Counted from the stretch's first letter, positions 8,917 through 17,870 are shown. The stretch is 39,351 nt of DNA from Flavobacterium nitrogenifigens (GCF_003254565.1 NZ_QJRI01000153.1:1-39351); one strand, 5' to 3'. The notes: a model not told the origin generated them from the letters alone. A program made the numbers and translations.

Positions 8917-9882
8917 ATGAGTACTATTCCTTGGCAAGACAGACCCGAAAACAGTAAAGATGTAATGTGGAGATATTCTGAGAATCCAATTATCGACAGA
9001 TATTCGATTCCTTCATCAAACAGTATATTCAATAGTGCAGTTGTACCTTTTGGAGACGGATATGCTGGGGTTTTCAGATGTGATAACAAAGCGGTTCAGA
9101 TGAATATTTTTGCTGGTTTCAGTAAAGATGGTATCAATTGGGACATCAACCACGAACCAATTGTAATGCAGGCTGGAAATACAGAAATGATTGAATCGGC
9201 TTATAAATACGATCCGCGTGTGGTTTGGATCGAAGATCGTTACTGGATTACTTGGTGTAATGGTTACAATGGACCAACAATTGGTATTGGTTATACTTTT
9301 GACTTTAAAGAATTTTTCCAATGTGAAAATGCCTTTTTACCATTCAACAGAAACGGAGTTTTATTCCCACAGAAAATCAACGGAAAATATGCCATGTTAA
9401 GCCGTCCAAGTGATAACGGACACACACCTTTCGGAGATATCTGGATCAGCTATAGCCCGGATATGAAATATTGGGGAGAGCATAGATTGGTGATGAAACC
9501 AAGTCCGTTTGAGCAAAGCGCTTGGCAGTGTACAAAAGTAGGAGCAGGACCAATTCCGATTTTAACTGAAGAAGGATGGTTAATGATTTACCATGGAGTT
9601 ATTAATACTTGCAACGGTTTCCGTTATGCAATGGGTTCAGCACTTTTAGATGTTGATTCGCCAGATCAGGTAAAATACAGAACACAGCCTTATTTATTAG
9701 GACCTGCAGAAACGTATGAAATGGTTGGTGATGTTCCAAACGTAGTTTTCCCTTGTGCAGCTTTACACGATTTTGAAGAAGATAAATTAGCGGTTTATTA
9801 CGGTGCGGCTGATACTCACGTAGCTATCGCTTTCGGAAAATTGAGCGAAGTAATTGAGTTTACAAAAAATAATAGTTTATAA
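8917..9882 (+). CDS. GH130 beta-1,4-mannosyl-N-acetylglucosamine phosphorylase
   Basis: 321 residues with no signal peptide, hence cytoplasmic. The chain aligns from memory along its length with the GH130 subfamily-2 enzyme Uhgb[78 protein letters not shown]. Asp99 in YDPRV is the expected proton donor. The predicted reaction is phosphorolysis of Man-beta-1,4-GlcNAc (and possibly mannooligosaccharides) to alpha-mannose-1-phosphate and GlcNAc, saving ATP. Being the only clearly cytoplasmic enzyme of the cluster, it implies that the core disaccharide is imported, most simply by the symporter upstream. Mannosylglucose phosphorylase (GH130_1) is a less likely alternative. Only 7 bp separate its stop codon from the next gene. 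Confidence 0.9.
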   Translation: MSTIPWQDRPENSKDVMWRYSENPIIDRYSIPSSNSIFNSAVVPFGDGYAGVFRCDNKAVQMNIFAGFSKDGINWDINHEPIVMQAGNTEMIESAYKYDPRVVWIEDRYWITWCNGYNGPTIGIGYTFDFKEFFQCENAFLPFNRNGVLFPQKINGKYAMLSRPSDNGHTPFGDIWISYSPDMKYWGEHRLVMKPSPFEQSAWQCTKVGAGPIPILTEEGWLMIYHGVINTCNGFRYAMGSALLDVDSPDQVKYRTQPYLLGPAETYEMVGDVPNVVFPCAALHDFEEDKLAVYYGAADTHVAIAFGKLSEVIEFTKNNSL

Positions 9883-9889
9883 TATCAAG

Positions 9890-10957
9890 ATGCATAGTAG
9901 AAGTAATTTATTGTCCCTTGCCGTTTTTTTTGTTGGATTGATGGGTTATGCGCAATCTGAAAAACCGGTTACGCCGAAAAGTTATGTTGCGTATAAAACT
10001 TCAAGCGAAATTGTTATTGACGGAGATGAAGCAGACAAAGCTTGGGAAAAAGCAGATTGGACAACACCTTTTGTCGACATAGAAGGTGTTGAAACTCCAA
10101 AATACAAAACTCAGGTAAAAATGCTATGGGACGATAAATACTACTATATTTTCGCTAAAATAGAAGAACCTCACGTTTGGGCAAATCTAAAACAGCGCGA
10201 TACGATTATTTTTTATAATAATGATTTTGAGGTTTTTATCGATCCAGATAATGATACTCACAATTACTATGAATTAGAAATTAATGCCTTAAACACAGCT
10301 TGGGATTTATTCATCAATAAACCGTACCGAGAAAAAAACACCGTTTTAAACGACTGGAATATCGACGGCTTGAAATCGGCTGTAAAAGTGGATGGAACTT
10401 TAAATAATGCTTCCGATACAGATAAGGGCTGGACATTAGAAATCGCCATTCCGTGGTCGGTTTATAAAACATCTTATTTTGATGATATTGTTCCGAAAGA
10501 TAAATTTTGGAAAGTCAATTTCTCTCGAGTGAATTGGCAGCACTCAATTGTTGATGGAAAATATGAACGCAAAAAAGATTCAGAAGGAAAGTTTCTCCCA
10601 GAATACAATTGGGTTTGGTCGCCTATGGGAGTGATAAATATGCATGAGCCCGAAAAATGGGCTTATGTATACTTCTCTTCAAAAGAAAGCGATGATAAAT
10701 TTACAATTCCGCAGGAAGAAAAAGTAAAATGGGAACTGTATACGTTGTACCGTGCTCAAAAGAGATATTTTGATAAAAATAAATCTTGGGCAAAATCACT
10801 GCAAAGTATCAGTAAAAAAAATATAGTTGTTGATGGAAAAGTTTTAAAACCAGTTTTAGAAAATCATTCATCAGGATTTAATATCTTGGTACAGAGTCCT
10901 TTTTCAAACAAAACCTTAATAATTAAAGAAGATGGTAAAATTATTACGAACGAATAA
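9890..10957 (+). CDS. Secreted CBM9-like carbohydrate-binding protein
   Basis: 355 residues from the ATG at 9890, preferred over an in-frame start at 9854 inside the GH130 gene because it begins directly with a signal peptide ending near GYAQ. Residues about 25-260 are a family-9-like carbohydrate-binding domain: SSEIVIDGDEADKAWEKADW, VKMLWDDKYYYIFAKIEEPHVW, NDFEVFIDPDND, YYELEINALNTAWD, WTLEIAIPWSVY, FWKVNFSRVNWQ. The remaining 100 residues form a less conserved tail. CBM9-like proteins of this stand-alone type are common in Bacteroidetes carbohydrate loci; their ligand is generally unknown. Its 3' end overlaps the next gene by 26 bp, so the two are translationally coupled and probably act together. 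It may hold the glycan for the GHL10-like lipoprotein. Confidence 0.85.
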   Translation: MHSRSNLLSLAVFFVGLMGYAQSEKPVTPKSYVAYKTSSEIVIDGDEADKAWEKADWTTPFVDIEGVETPKYKTQVKMLWDDKYYYIFAKIEEPHVWANLKQRDTIIFYNNDFEVFIDPDNDTHNYYELEINALNTAWDLFINKPYREKNTVLNDWNIDGLKSAVKVDGTLNNASDTDKGWTLEIAIPWSVYKTSYFDDIVPKDKFWKVNFSRVNWQHSIVDGKYERKKDSEGKFLPEYNWVWSPMGVINMHEPEKWAYVYFSSKESDDKFTIPQEEKVKWELYTLYRAQKRYFDKNKSWAKSLQSISKKNIVVDGKVLKPVLENHSSGFNILVQSPFSNKTLIIKEDGKIITNE

Positions 10958-12050
10958 GTTACAAAAGCTGTCAAAAGTTTTAGTTTTGGTGCTTTCGCTG
11001 AGTTTATTCTCGTGCGGACAAAAAGAAAATAAAGATCAGCAAAACGGAAAATTCACTTTTGGAGTCTGGACAACTGCCGATGCTAAAAAATCGGATGCAG
11101 ATTATTCAAAAGAATTCAAAAAATACAAAGATGGCGGAATCGACGAAGTTTTAATTAACACACAAACCGATCCAAAACTATTAGCAAGATTAGTTCCGCT
11201 TGCAAAAAAAGAAGGACTAAAAGTTCACGCTTGGATTATGGCAATGAATCGTCCAAATGATTCAATTGCGTTACAGCATCCAGATTGGTATCAAGTAAGC
11301 AAAGAAGGAAAATCTTGTTTTGATAACCGTCCGTATGTAGATTATTACCAATGGCTTTGCCCAACTAAAGAAGAATCTAGAAATCACGTTTTAGGTTTGG
11401 TGGATGGTTTAGCAAAAGTTGAAGGAATCGAAAGCGTACATTTAGATTACATTCGTTTCCCAGATATTTTCCTGCCAATTAGTTTATTGCCAAAATATAA
11501 TTTGGTTCAGGATGTAGAATTACCTCAATTCGATTTTTGTTATTGTGATGCCTGCGTAAGCAAATTCGAAAAAGAACATCACAAAAATCCAAAAAACAGC
11601 CACAATACTTCCATTGATATGGAGTGGAAAAACTTCCGTCTAAATGCAGTAAAAGCGGTAGTTGACGATGCGTATAAAATTGCCCATAAACACAATAAGA
11701 AATTAACGGCAGCCGTATTTCCTTATCCAGAAATGGCAGACCACATGGTGCGCCAGCGTTGGGATAAATGGAATATTGACGAAGTATATCCAATGATTTA
11801 TCATAGCTTTTATGATGAAGAAATTGACTGGGTTGGATACGCAACAAAACAAGGTGTAGCAGATTTAGAAGGAAAACCGACAAAAGTAAATACAGGAATT
11901 TATATTCCGGGATTAAAATCGGATGCAGAATTGAAAGAAGCCATTTTACTGGCTAAGAAAAATGGTGCAACTGGAGTTTCTTTTTTTGACGGAAACGCCT
12001 TATCAGATAGTAATTTAAAAACAATTGCGACCGTAAAAGCAGCCTTGTAG
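10932..12050 (+). CDS. GHL10-like putative glycoside hydrolase, lipoprotein
   Basis: 372 residues. Lipobox LFSC with Cys28 predicts a lipid-anchored exported protein. The body looks like a TIM barrel of the hypothetical glycosyl-hydrolase type called GHL10/COG1649-like: FTFGVWTTAD near 41, KVHAWIMAMNRP near 97, SVHLDYIRFPD with Asp172, and a late EVYPMIYHSFYDEE segment. A Cys cluster CYCDAC (203-208) could bind metal or form disulfides. No characterised specificity can be assigned. Its position between GH130 and glycosylasparaginase makes an N-glycan core activity an open possibility; the locus otherwise lacks an endoglycosidase. The start at 10932 overlaps the CBM9-like gene by 26 bp, and no later Met precedes the signal peptide. 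Confidence 0.75.
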   Translation: MVKLLRTNKLQKLSKVLVLVLSLSLFSCGQKENKDQQNGKFTFGVWTTADAKKSDADYSKEFKKYKDGGIDEVLINTQTDPKLLARLVPLAKKEGLKVHAWIMAMNRPNDSIALQHPDWYQVSKEGKSCFDNRPYVDYYQWLCPTKEESRNHVLGLVDGLAKVEGIESVHLDYIRFPDIFLPISLLPKYNLVQDVELPQFDFCYCDACVSKFEKEHHKNPKNSHNTSIDMEWKNFRLNAVKAVVDDAYKIAHKHNKKLTAAVFPYPEMADHMVRQRWDKWNIDEVYPMIYHSFYDEEIDWVGYATKQGVADLEGKPTKVNTGIYIPGLKSDAELKEAILLAKKNGATGVSFFDGNALSDSNLKTIATVKAAL

Positions 12051-12140
12051 TCGATTTTACTGGGATTAAAAAGTATTACTGATTAATTTAGCAACATCAA
12101 GAATATTTTGTTTTTGAAAGTTGAATTAAAACCAAAAGAC

Positions 12141-13163
12141 ATGTCAAATAGAAGAGATTTTATCAAGAAAACCACTCTAGGCACTTTAGCCATTAGTTCT
12201 GTTTTGGGCGTAAGTGGATTTGCAGCCAATCACGAAAATGAACCAGAAGTAGAATCAAAAGAAAAAAAACAGACCAAACCAATTATTATTTCGACATGGA
12301 ATCACGGTTTGCCTGCTAACAAAGAATCTTGGAAAAACCTAAAAGAAGGAAAATCAGCATTAGATGCCATTGAAGCCGGAATGAAAATACCTGAAGCAGA
12401 TCCAAATGTCCGCAGTGTGGGTTATGGAGGATATCCGGATCGCGAAGGAAAAGTTACGCTTGATGCCTGTATCATGGATCACAACAGCAATTGCGGATCA
12501 GTTTGCTTCTTACAGGGAATCATGCACCCAATTTCTGTTGCAAAAAGAGTGCTTCAAAATACGCCTCACGTAATGTTAGCAGGGCAAGGTGCATTGCAGT
12601 TTGCTTTGTCTGAAGGTTTTAAAGAAGAAAATTTACTGACTCCGGAATCTGAAAGAGACTGGAAAAAATGGCTGGAAGATTCAAAATACAAACCAGTTAT
12701 TAATATAGAAAATCACGATACCATAAGCATGCTAATGTTAGACCAAGATGGTAACCTTTCTGGCGGATGTACCACGAGCGGTGCAGCTTGGAAAATGCAC
12801 GGACGCGTCGGTGACTCCCCAATAATCGGCGCGGGTCTTTTCTTGGATAACGAAGTGGGCGCAGCGGCAGCAACTGGTTTGGGCGAAGCGGTTATTAGAA
12901 CTGCAGGAAGTGCAATGGTGGTGGAATTAATGCGTCAGGGAAAATCGCCTTACGATGCTTGTAAAGAAATTACAGAGCGTATTTACAACAAACATAAAAA
13001 CCACAAGGACATGGAATACCTGCAAGTTGGTTTTATTGCTTTGAATAAAAACGGTGAATACGCAGGTTACAGCCTAAGATCAGGATTTAATTACGCCGTT
13101 TCTGATGATGTAAAAGGCCACAGAATGGAAGACGCGAAATTTAAAATGTCTTGGGATAAGTAA
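12141..13163 (+). CDS. N4-(beta-N-acetylglucosaminyl)-L-asparaginase (glycosylasparaginase)
   Basis: 340 residues from the ATG at 12141. An in-frame TTG at 12108 is rejected because the Tat-type signal SNRRDFIKK starts right at this Met. It is an Ntn-hydrolase precursor: autocleavage is expected between Asp193 and Thr194 in NHDTISML, giving alpha and beta subunits with Thr194 as nucleophile. Downstream, GGCTTSGAAWKMHGRVGDSP and GAGLFLDNEVGAAAATG match the Elizabethkingia (F.) meningosepticum enzyme closely as I remember it, and the length agrees. The enzyme hydrolyses the GlcNAc-Asn bond of glycoasparagines to aspartate and aminated GlcNAc, the last step of N-glycoprotein turnover; family members need an Asn with free amino and carboxyl groups. 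The Tat signal places it in the periplasm. It is followed by repeat copy 2. Confidence 0.93.
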   Translation: MSNRRDFIKKTTLGTLAISSVLGVSGFAANHENEPEVESKEKKQTKPIIISTWNHGLPANKESWKNLKEGKSALDAIEAGMKIPEADPNVRSVGYGGYPDREGKVTLDACIMDHNSNCGSVCFLQGIMHPISVAKRVLQNTPHVMLAGQGALQFALSEGFKEENLLTPESERDWKKWLEDSKYKPVINIENHDTISMLMLDQDGNLSGGCTTSGAAWKMHGRVGDSPIIGAGLFLDNEVGAAAATGLGEAVIRTAGSAMVVELMRQGKSPYDACKEITERIYNKHKNHKDMEYLQVGFIALNKNGEYAGYSLRSGFNYAVSDDVKGHRMEDAKFKMSWDK

Positions 13164-13482
13164 GACTAAACGTGAAATTTTTAAACACATAGAATCATAG
13201 ATTTTTATTGTGTTTAGAGGCGTTTCACTCTTAAATAAATAACATAGCTTGACGAAAACTTTGCCAAAGTTTTACAACACAGTTTTGTCATTTCGACGCA
13301 AGGAGAAATCTTCACAAGAAACTCCACAAAGATTTACAAAATTGAAGTTAGAAAAACAAACATAAAAGGTTACAGTTTCTATGTGCATTCATGCAAAGTG
13401 AAACGCCTTTTTTAAGCTTAAAAAAAACTATGTCTCTATGTGTTTAAAAAAATAACCGCAAAGAGAAACCAAAAAACAAAGA
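13164..13482. other. 319-bp intergenic region filled by repeat copy 2
   Basis: No gene is seen here. Nearly all of it is the 13180-13448 inverted-repeat element, which itself carries a small hairpin AAAACTTT/AAAGTTTT (13255-13273) and a second dispersed-repeat motif beginning GTCATTTCGACGC (13287). No clear promoter for the GH20 gene was found. Confidence 0.5.
13180..13448. repeat. PUL inverted-repeat element, copy 2 (nested)
   Basis: This 269-bp copy has terminal inverted repeats TTAAACACATAGAATCATAG (13181-13200) and the complement of TTAAACACATAGAGACATAG (13428-13447), differing at two positions. Internally, AGGCGTTTCAC (13218-13228) faces GTGAAACGCCT (13398-13408), a further inverted pair. 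It is longer than the other copies because unrelated repeat sequence beginning GTCATTTCGACGC (13287) lies inside. Confidence 0.7.
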
Positions 13483-15795
13483 ATGAAAAAATTACTATTT
13501 CTATTAACCCTAATCTCTTCAATTTTCTCAGCAAATGCGCAGAAAATTTATACGGAAAGTGATATTCGTATCATTCCGAAACCGACTCAGACTCTTATCA
13601 AAACAGGTATTTTTGAATTTACAAAAGATACAAAGTTTGTAGTAAATGGCGATTTCCAAAAAGATGCTGCAAATGCTTTGGCTTCTAAATTTGGTACTGC
13701 TGCAGGATGGAAACCAGAAGTGACTACAAAAGCTCCTGCGAGTAATTATGTTTTATTGAAAACAGATCTGAACTTAAAGAATGAAGCTTACGTTTTAGAT
13801 GTTAATCCAACTAATATTGTTATTTCTGCAAAAGGGAATAATGGTTTTTTATATGCTTTAGAAAGCATCAGACAATTACTTCCTGAAGCAATTGAAAGTC
13901 AGTTTGCTATAACTTCTGCAAAATGGCAAATTCCAAGTTTGACTATTAATGATGAGCCTCGTTTTAAATGGAGAGGTTTAATGTTGGATTTTTCTCGTCA
14001 TTTCTTTGATAAAAATTATGTTTTCGCAACAATTGATCGTTTGGCAGCGCACAAAATGAATGTTCTGCACATGCACTTAGTTGACGATCAAGGATGGAGA
14101 ATTGAAATTAAAAAATATCCAAAACTAACAGAAGTTGGCGCTTGGAGAGTTGATCAGGAAAATGTTTCTTGGAATGCTAGATTAACTACAAATCCTGACG
14201 AAAAAGGAACTTACGGCGGATTCTTCACGCAAGATGAATTGAAAGAAATTGTAAAATATGCCGCAACAAAAGGAATTGAAGTAATTCCAGAAATTGAAAT
14301 GCCGGCTCACGTAAGTAGTGCCATTGCATCTTATCCTGAATTGGCTTGTTTCGATCAGAGAATTGGAGTTCCTTCTGGCGGAGTTTGGCCTTTAACAGAT
14401 ATTTACTGTGCAGGAAAAGAAACTACGTTTGAATTTTTACAAAATGTTTTAGACGAAGTAATGGCAATTTTCCCTTCAAAATATGTTCATATTGGGGGAG
14501 ATGAAGCGACTAAAACCAATTGGGCAAAATGTCCGCACTGTCAAAAGAGAATTAAAGACGAGCACTTAAAAAGTGTAGCAGAATTACAAAGTTATTTCGT
14601 AAAACGTATTGAGAAATATGTTAATTCTAAAGGCAAAAAACTAATCGGCTGGGACGAAGTATTGGAAGGCGGATTAAATCCTAGCGCAACAATTATGTGC
14701 TGGAGAGGTGAGAAAATTGGTGCAGAGGCGGCTAAACAAGGCCACGATGTAATTATGTCTCCAGAATCTCCTTGTTATTTTAACTTCTATCAAGGACCTC
14801 AAAATGAAGAACCTTTAGCTTTTGATGCTTATAATCCGTTGAATAAAGTATATCAGTTTGATCCAGTTGTACAAGGAATGAGTCCTGAGGACGCTTCGCA
14901 CATTTTAGGCGGACAAGCCAATTTATGGGCAGAACATATTGCGGGTCCAAAAGATTCTGAATATATGATTTTTCCAAGATTAGCCGCTTTATCAGAGACT
15001 TTATGGAGTCCGAAAGAGAAACGCAATTGGAACGATTTTACGTCAAGATTGTTTTCAATGTTCAAGCGTTACGATTATCAGGGATTAAATTATGCAAAAA
15101 GCGCTTATTTGGTAACGGCTTCTTCTACAGCTGATTTGGGAAACAAACAAATCAAAGTGGAGTTGAAAAATGAGTTTCCAAATCCAGACATTAGATATGT
15201 TTTAGGAAATCAGAACATTGATCATCATGCTATAAAATATACCACTCCAATTGAAATTAAAGAAACTACGGTTTTAAAAGCTTCTTTATTTCAAGACGAA
15301 AAACCAGTTGGAAAAACATTTACAGATACGATTGTTTTCCATAAAGGATTTGCGAAAAAAGTGAAATACTTAACGCCTTACAACGACAATCATAAAGGAG
15401 ATGCCAACACCATGGTAAATGCCATTCGCGGAAGCAAGAATTTTCACGATGGACAATGGCAGGCTTGGCTGGTTAATGATATGGAATTGGTAATTGATCT
15501 TGAAAAAGTAGAAAGTATTGAGCAAGTATCAGTTGGAGCTTTAGAAAGTCAAGGCGCAGGAGTTAATTTCCCTATTCAAGTGAAAGTATTGATTTCTAAT
15601 GATGGAATTAAATATACGCAAGTTGGAAAAATAACACGTCCGTATGCAGCTAATCCAGTTCCGGAATTGAAAGATTTCAAAATCAATTTCCAAAAACAAA
15701 ATGCACGTTTTGTAAAAGTAATCGGAGGCAACTTAAAGAAAAGTCCAAAAGGAGAAAGCTCTTGGTTGTTTGTGGATGAGATTTTGGTGAATTAA
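13483..15795 (+). CDS. GH20 beta-N-acetylhexosaminidase
   Basis: 770 residues with a Sec signal ending SANAQ (about 20), so periplasmic or exported. An N-terminal GH20b domain (about 25-160) precedes the catalytic TIM barrel (about 162-510) with RGLMLDFSRHFF, HLVDDQGWRIE, IEMPAHV, and the catalytic Asp340-Glu341 pair in HIGGDEA. GH20 enzymes use substrate-assisted catalysis through the 2-acetamido group and remove terminal beta-GlcNAc or GalNAc. A C-terminal region (about 625-770) reads like an F5/8-type (CBM32-like) discoidin domain after a chitobiase-like linker. In this cluster it would expose mannose by trimming the antennae of complex N-glycans after galactose removal by the GH35 encoded next. 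It lies between repeat copies 2 and 3. Confidence 0.93.
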   Translation: MKKLLFLLTLISSIFSANAQKIYTESDIRIIPKPTQTLIKTGIFEFTKDTKFVVNGDFQKDAANALASKFGTAAGWKPEVTTKAPASNYVLLKTDLNLKNEAYVLDVNPTNIVISAKGNNGFLYALESIRQLLPEAIESQFAITSAKWQIPSLTINDEPRFKWRGLMLDFSRHFFDKNYVFATIDRLAAHKMNVLHMHLVDDQGWRIEIKKYPKLTEVGAWRVDQENVSWNARLTTNPDEKGTYGGFFTQDELKEIVKYAATKGIEVIPEIEMPAHVSSAIASYPELACFDQRIGVPSGGVWPLTDIYCAGKETTFEFLQNVLDEVMAIFPSKYVHIGGDEATKTNWAKCPHCQKRIKDEHLKSVAELQSYFVKRIEKYVNSKGKKLIGWDEVLEGGLNPSATIMCWRGEKIGAEAAKQGHDVIMSPESPCYFNFYQGPQNEEPLAFDAYNPLNKVYQFDPVVQGMSPEDASHILGGQANLWAEHIAGPKDSEYMIFPRLAALSETLWSPKEKRNWNDFTSRLFSMFKRYDYQGLNYAKSAYLVTASSTADLGNKQIKVELKNEFPNPDIRYVLGNQNIDHHAIKYTTPIEIKETTVLKASLFQDEKPVGKTFTDTIVFHKGFAKKVKYLTPYNDNHKGDANTMVNAIRGSKNFHDGQWQAWLVNDMELVIDLEKVESIEQVSVGALESQGAGVNFPIQVKVLISNDGIKYTQVGKITRPYAANPVPELKDFKINFQKQNARFVKVIGGNLKKSPKGESSWLFVDEILVN

Positions 15796-15800
15796 ATATT

Positions 15801-15900
15801 TTTAAACACATAGTCCCGATAGCTATCGGGGATAGATTCTTTTTCTTTTGAACTTGGTAAAAGAGTTTAGAAAGAAACTAGTTTCTAACACATAGTTTAA
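15801..15900. repeat. PUL inverted-repeat element, copy 3 (one-ended)
   Basis: It starts with TTTAAACACATAG like the other copies, then has a perfect 16-bp palindrome CCCGATAGCTATCGGG (15815-15830) where the others have the second half of the terminal repeat. The internal GAAACTAGTTTC (15874-15885) and the following ACACATAG motif are kept, but the right terminal repeat is missing. It is best read as a truncated or rearranged copy. Confidence 0.6.
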
Positions 15901-15917
15901 CGTGAAATGCTTGTGAC

Positions 15918-15950
15918 AGCTTTGTCAAAGTTTCAAATTTTGACAAAGCT
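15918..15950. repeat. Leader hairpin AGCTTTGTCAAA / TTTGACAAAGCT
   Basis: A perfect 12-bp inverted repeat (15918-15929 and 15939-15950) ends 12 bp before the GH35 start codon. The same outer arm sequence recurs at 35288-35320 upstream of the PepSY-reductase gene. It has no T-run, so a terminator is unlikely; it could affect translation initiation or simply be a dispersed repeat. Confidence 0.6.
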
Positions 15951-15962
15951 TTAAAGTCATAA

Positions 15963-17834
15963 ATGTATAATCTGAAAAAAATGAATAAGATATTATTTAA
16001 GCTCGGTGTATTATTGATTTGCGTGATGCCGTTTTTTACTAATGCGCAAACCAAAGGATTTTCTATATCTAATGGAGAATTTCAAAAAGATGGGAAAATT
16101 ATAAAAATACATTCAGGAGAAATGCACTATGAGCGTATTCCTAAAGAGTATTGGAGACATCGATTGCAAATGATTAAAGCGATGGGATTGAATACCGTGG
16201 CAACTTATGTGTTTTGGAATTATCACGAAATAGAACCAGGTGTATGGGATTTTAAGACGGGAAATAGAGATTTGGCAGAGTTTTTACGCATTGCTAAAAG
16301 TGAAGGATTATATGTAATTCTTAGACCAGGTCCTTATGCATGTGGTGAATGGGAATTTGGAGGATATCCTTGGTGGCTGCAAAATAATCCAGATTTAGTA
16401 ATTCGTACCAATAACAAAGCTTTTTTGGAAGCTTGTAAAACGTATCTAGAACATTTATATGCAGTCGTAAAAGGAAATTTTGCTAATCAAGGAGGCCCAA
16501 TTATCATGGTTCAGGCTGAAAATGAATTTGGTTCTTATGTTTCTCAAAGAACTGATATTAGTGCTGAGGATCATAAAGCATACAAAACTGCAATTTACAA
16601 TATACTTAAAGAAACGGGATTCCCAGAGCCTTTTTTCACTTCTGACGGTACTTGGTTGTTTGAAGGTGGAAGTGTTGAAGGCGTGTTACCAACCGCAAAT
16701 GGGGAATCTAATATAGAAAATTTAAAGAAGCAGGTTGATAAATACCATAATGGACATGGGCCTTACATGGTCGCAGAGTTTTATTCTGGGTGGTTGGATC
16801 ATTGGGCAGAACCATTTATTAAAATTGGATCTGAAGAGATTGCAAGCCAAACTAAAAAGTACCTTGATGCTGGTGTTTCTTTTAATTATTATATGGTGCA
16901 CGGCGGTACTAATTTCGGATTTACTTCTGGAGCAAATTATAATGAAGAAAGTGATATTCAGCCAGATATTACAAGTTATGATTATGATGCGCCTATTAGC
17001 GAAGCAGGTTGGGCAACACCAAAATTCATGGCTATACGTGAGGTAATGCAAAAGTATTCTAAAACAAAATTAGCACCAATCCCAGAGAAAATACCAGTTA
17101 CGAAATATCCAAATCAGCCTGTCAAATCAAGTATGGATGTTTTAAGCTGGATCAAAAAAGAAAAAGCGGTTGTAAATGATCAGCCTTTAACATTTGAAAA
17201 GTTAGGTCAGGGTAATGGATATGTTTTGTATCGAAAAAGATTTACGCAGCCTATTTCTTCTGGTAAATTGAAAATCGAGGGATTGAGAGACTTTGCCACT
17301 GTTTATGTAAACGGAGTTAAGGTGGGGGAATTGAATAGAGTTTTCAAAAATTACGAGTTGACCCTTTCTATTCCGTTTAACGGTATTTTAGAAATTCTGG
17401 TTGAAAATATGGGACGTATCAATTACGGCGCCGAAATAGTACATAATACCAAAGGAATTATTTCTCCAGTATTCATTAATGAATATGAAATTAGCGGTGG
17501 CTGGGAAATGTATAAAATGCCGATGAATGAGGTGCCAGTTCTTAAAAACGAAACGATAAAACCTGGACGACCAGTTTTATATGAAGCTGCAGTTAACATC
17601 GATAAACCAGCTGATACTTTTCTTGATATGTCTGCTTGGGGAAAAGGAATTGTATTTGTTAACGGACACAATCTTGGACGCTACTGGAAAGTAGGACCGC
17701 AACAAACACTTTATGTACCAGGCTGTTGGTTGAAAGCGGGTGAGAATAAGTTTGTTGTATTGGAGCAACTTAATGAAAATGCTCAAACAGAATTAACTTT
17801 TACAGATCAACCGATACTTGAAAAATTAAATTAA
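15963..17834 (+). CDS. GH35 beta-galactosidase
   Basis: 623 residues with a signal peptide ending near FFTNAQ; Met7 (15981) is an equally good start. The GH35 TIM barrel shows GEMHYERIPKEYWRHRLQMI, TYVFWNYHEIEPG, LRPGPYACGEWEFGGYP, the acid/base Glu in VQAENEFGSY (about residue 188) and the nucleophile Glu in MVAEFYSGWLDHW (about residue 272), followed by NYYMVHGGTNFGF. The C-terminal half holds beta-sandwich (galactose-binding-like) domains, with GHNLGRYWKVGPQQTLYVPG near 560-580. It removes terminal beta-linked galactose. In this locus it would act first on the antennae of complex N-glycans, preparing GlcNAc for GH20. It sits between repeat copies 3 and 4, 12 bp after a leader hairpin. Confidence 0.92.
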   Translation: MYNLKKMNKILFKLGVLLICVMPFFTNAQTKGFSISNGEFQKDGKIIKIHSGEMHYERIPKEYWRHRLQMIKAMGLNTVATYVFWNYHEIEPGVWDFKTGNRDLAEFLRIAKSEGLYVILRPGPYACGEWEFGGYPWWLQNNPDLVIRTNNKAFLEACKTYLEHLYAVVKGNFANQGGPIIMVQAENEFGSYVSQRTDISAEDHKAYKTAIYNILKETGFPEPFFTSDGTWLFEGGSVEGVLPTANGESNIENLKKQVDKYHNGHGPYMVAEFYSGWLDHWAEPFIKIGSEEIASQTKKYLDAGVSFNYYMVHGGTNFGFTSGANYNEESDIQPDITSYDYDAPISEAGWATPKFMAIREVMQKYSKTKLAPIPEKIPVTKYPNQPVKSSMDVLSWIKKEKAVVNDQPLTFEKLGQGNGYVLYRKRFTQPISSGKLKIEGLRDFATVYVNGVKVGELNRVFKNYELTLSIPFNGILEILVENMGRINYGAEIVHNTKGIISPVFINEYEISGGWEMYKMPMNEVPVLKNETIKPGRPVLYEAAVNIDKPADTFLDMSAWGKGIVFVNGHNLGRYWKVGPQQTLYVPGCWLKAGENKFVVLEQLNENAQTELTFTDQPILEKLN

Positions 17835-17870
17835 GATTAACCCGTTGGGTGTAATTAAAAAATAAAAGCA

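Noticed and set aside
9854..9889. Earlier in-frame start of the CBM9-like gene inside GH130
   Set aside because: It would add twelve residues ahead of a good signal peptide; the ATG at 9890 is preferred.
11479..11883. 134-codon antisense open frame inside the GHL10-like gene
   Set aside because: It lies wholly opposite a well-supported gene and has no recognisable domain; AT-rich codon usage of the real gene explains it.
12108..12140. TTG start upstream of glycosylasparaginase
   Set aside because: It would put eleven charged residues before a clean Tat signal; the ATG at 12141 gives the family's usual length.
16735..17046. 103-codon open frame in another frame of the GH35 gene
   Set aside because: The GH35 frame carries catalytic motifs throughout this stretch; the alternative frame has no family features.
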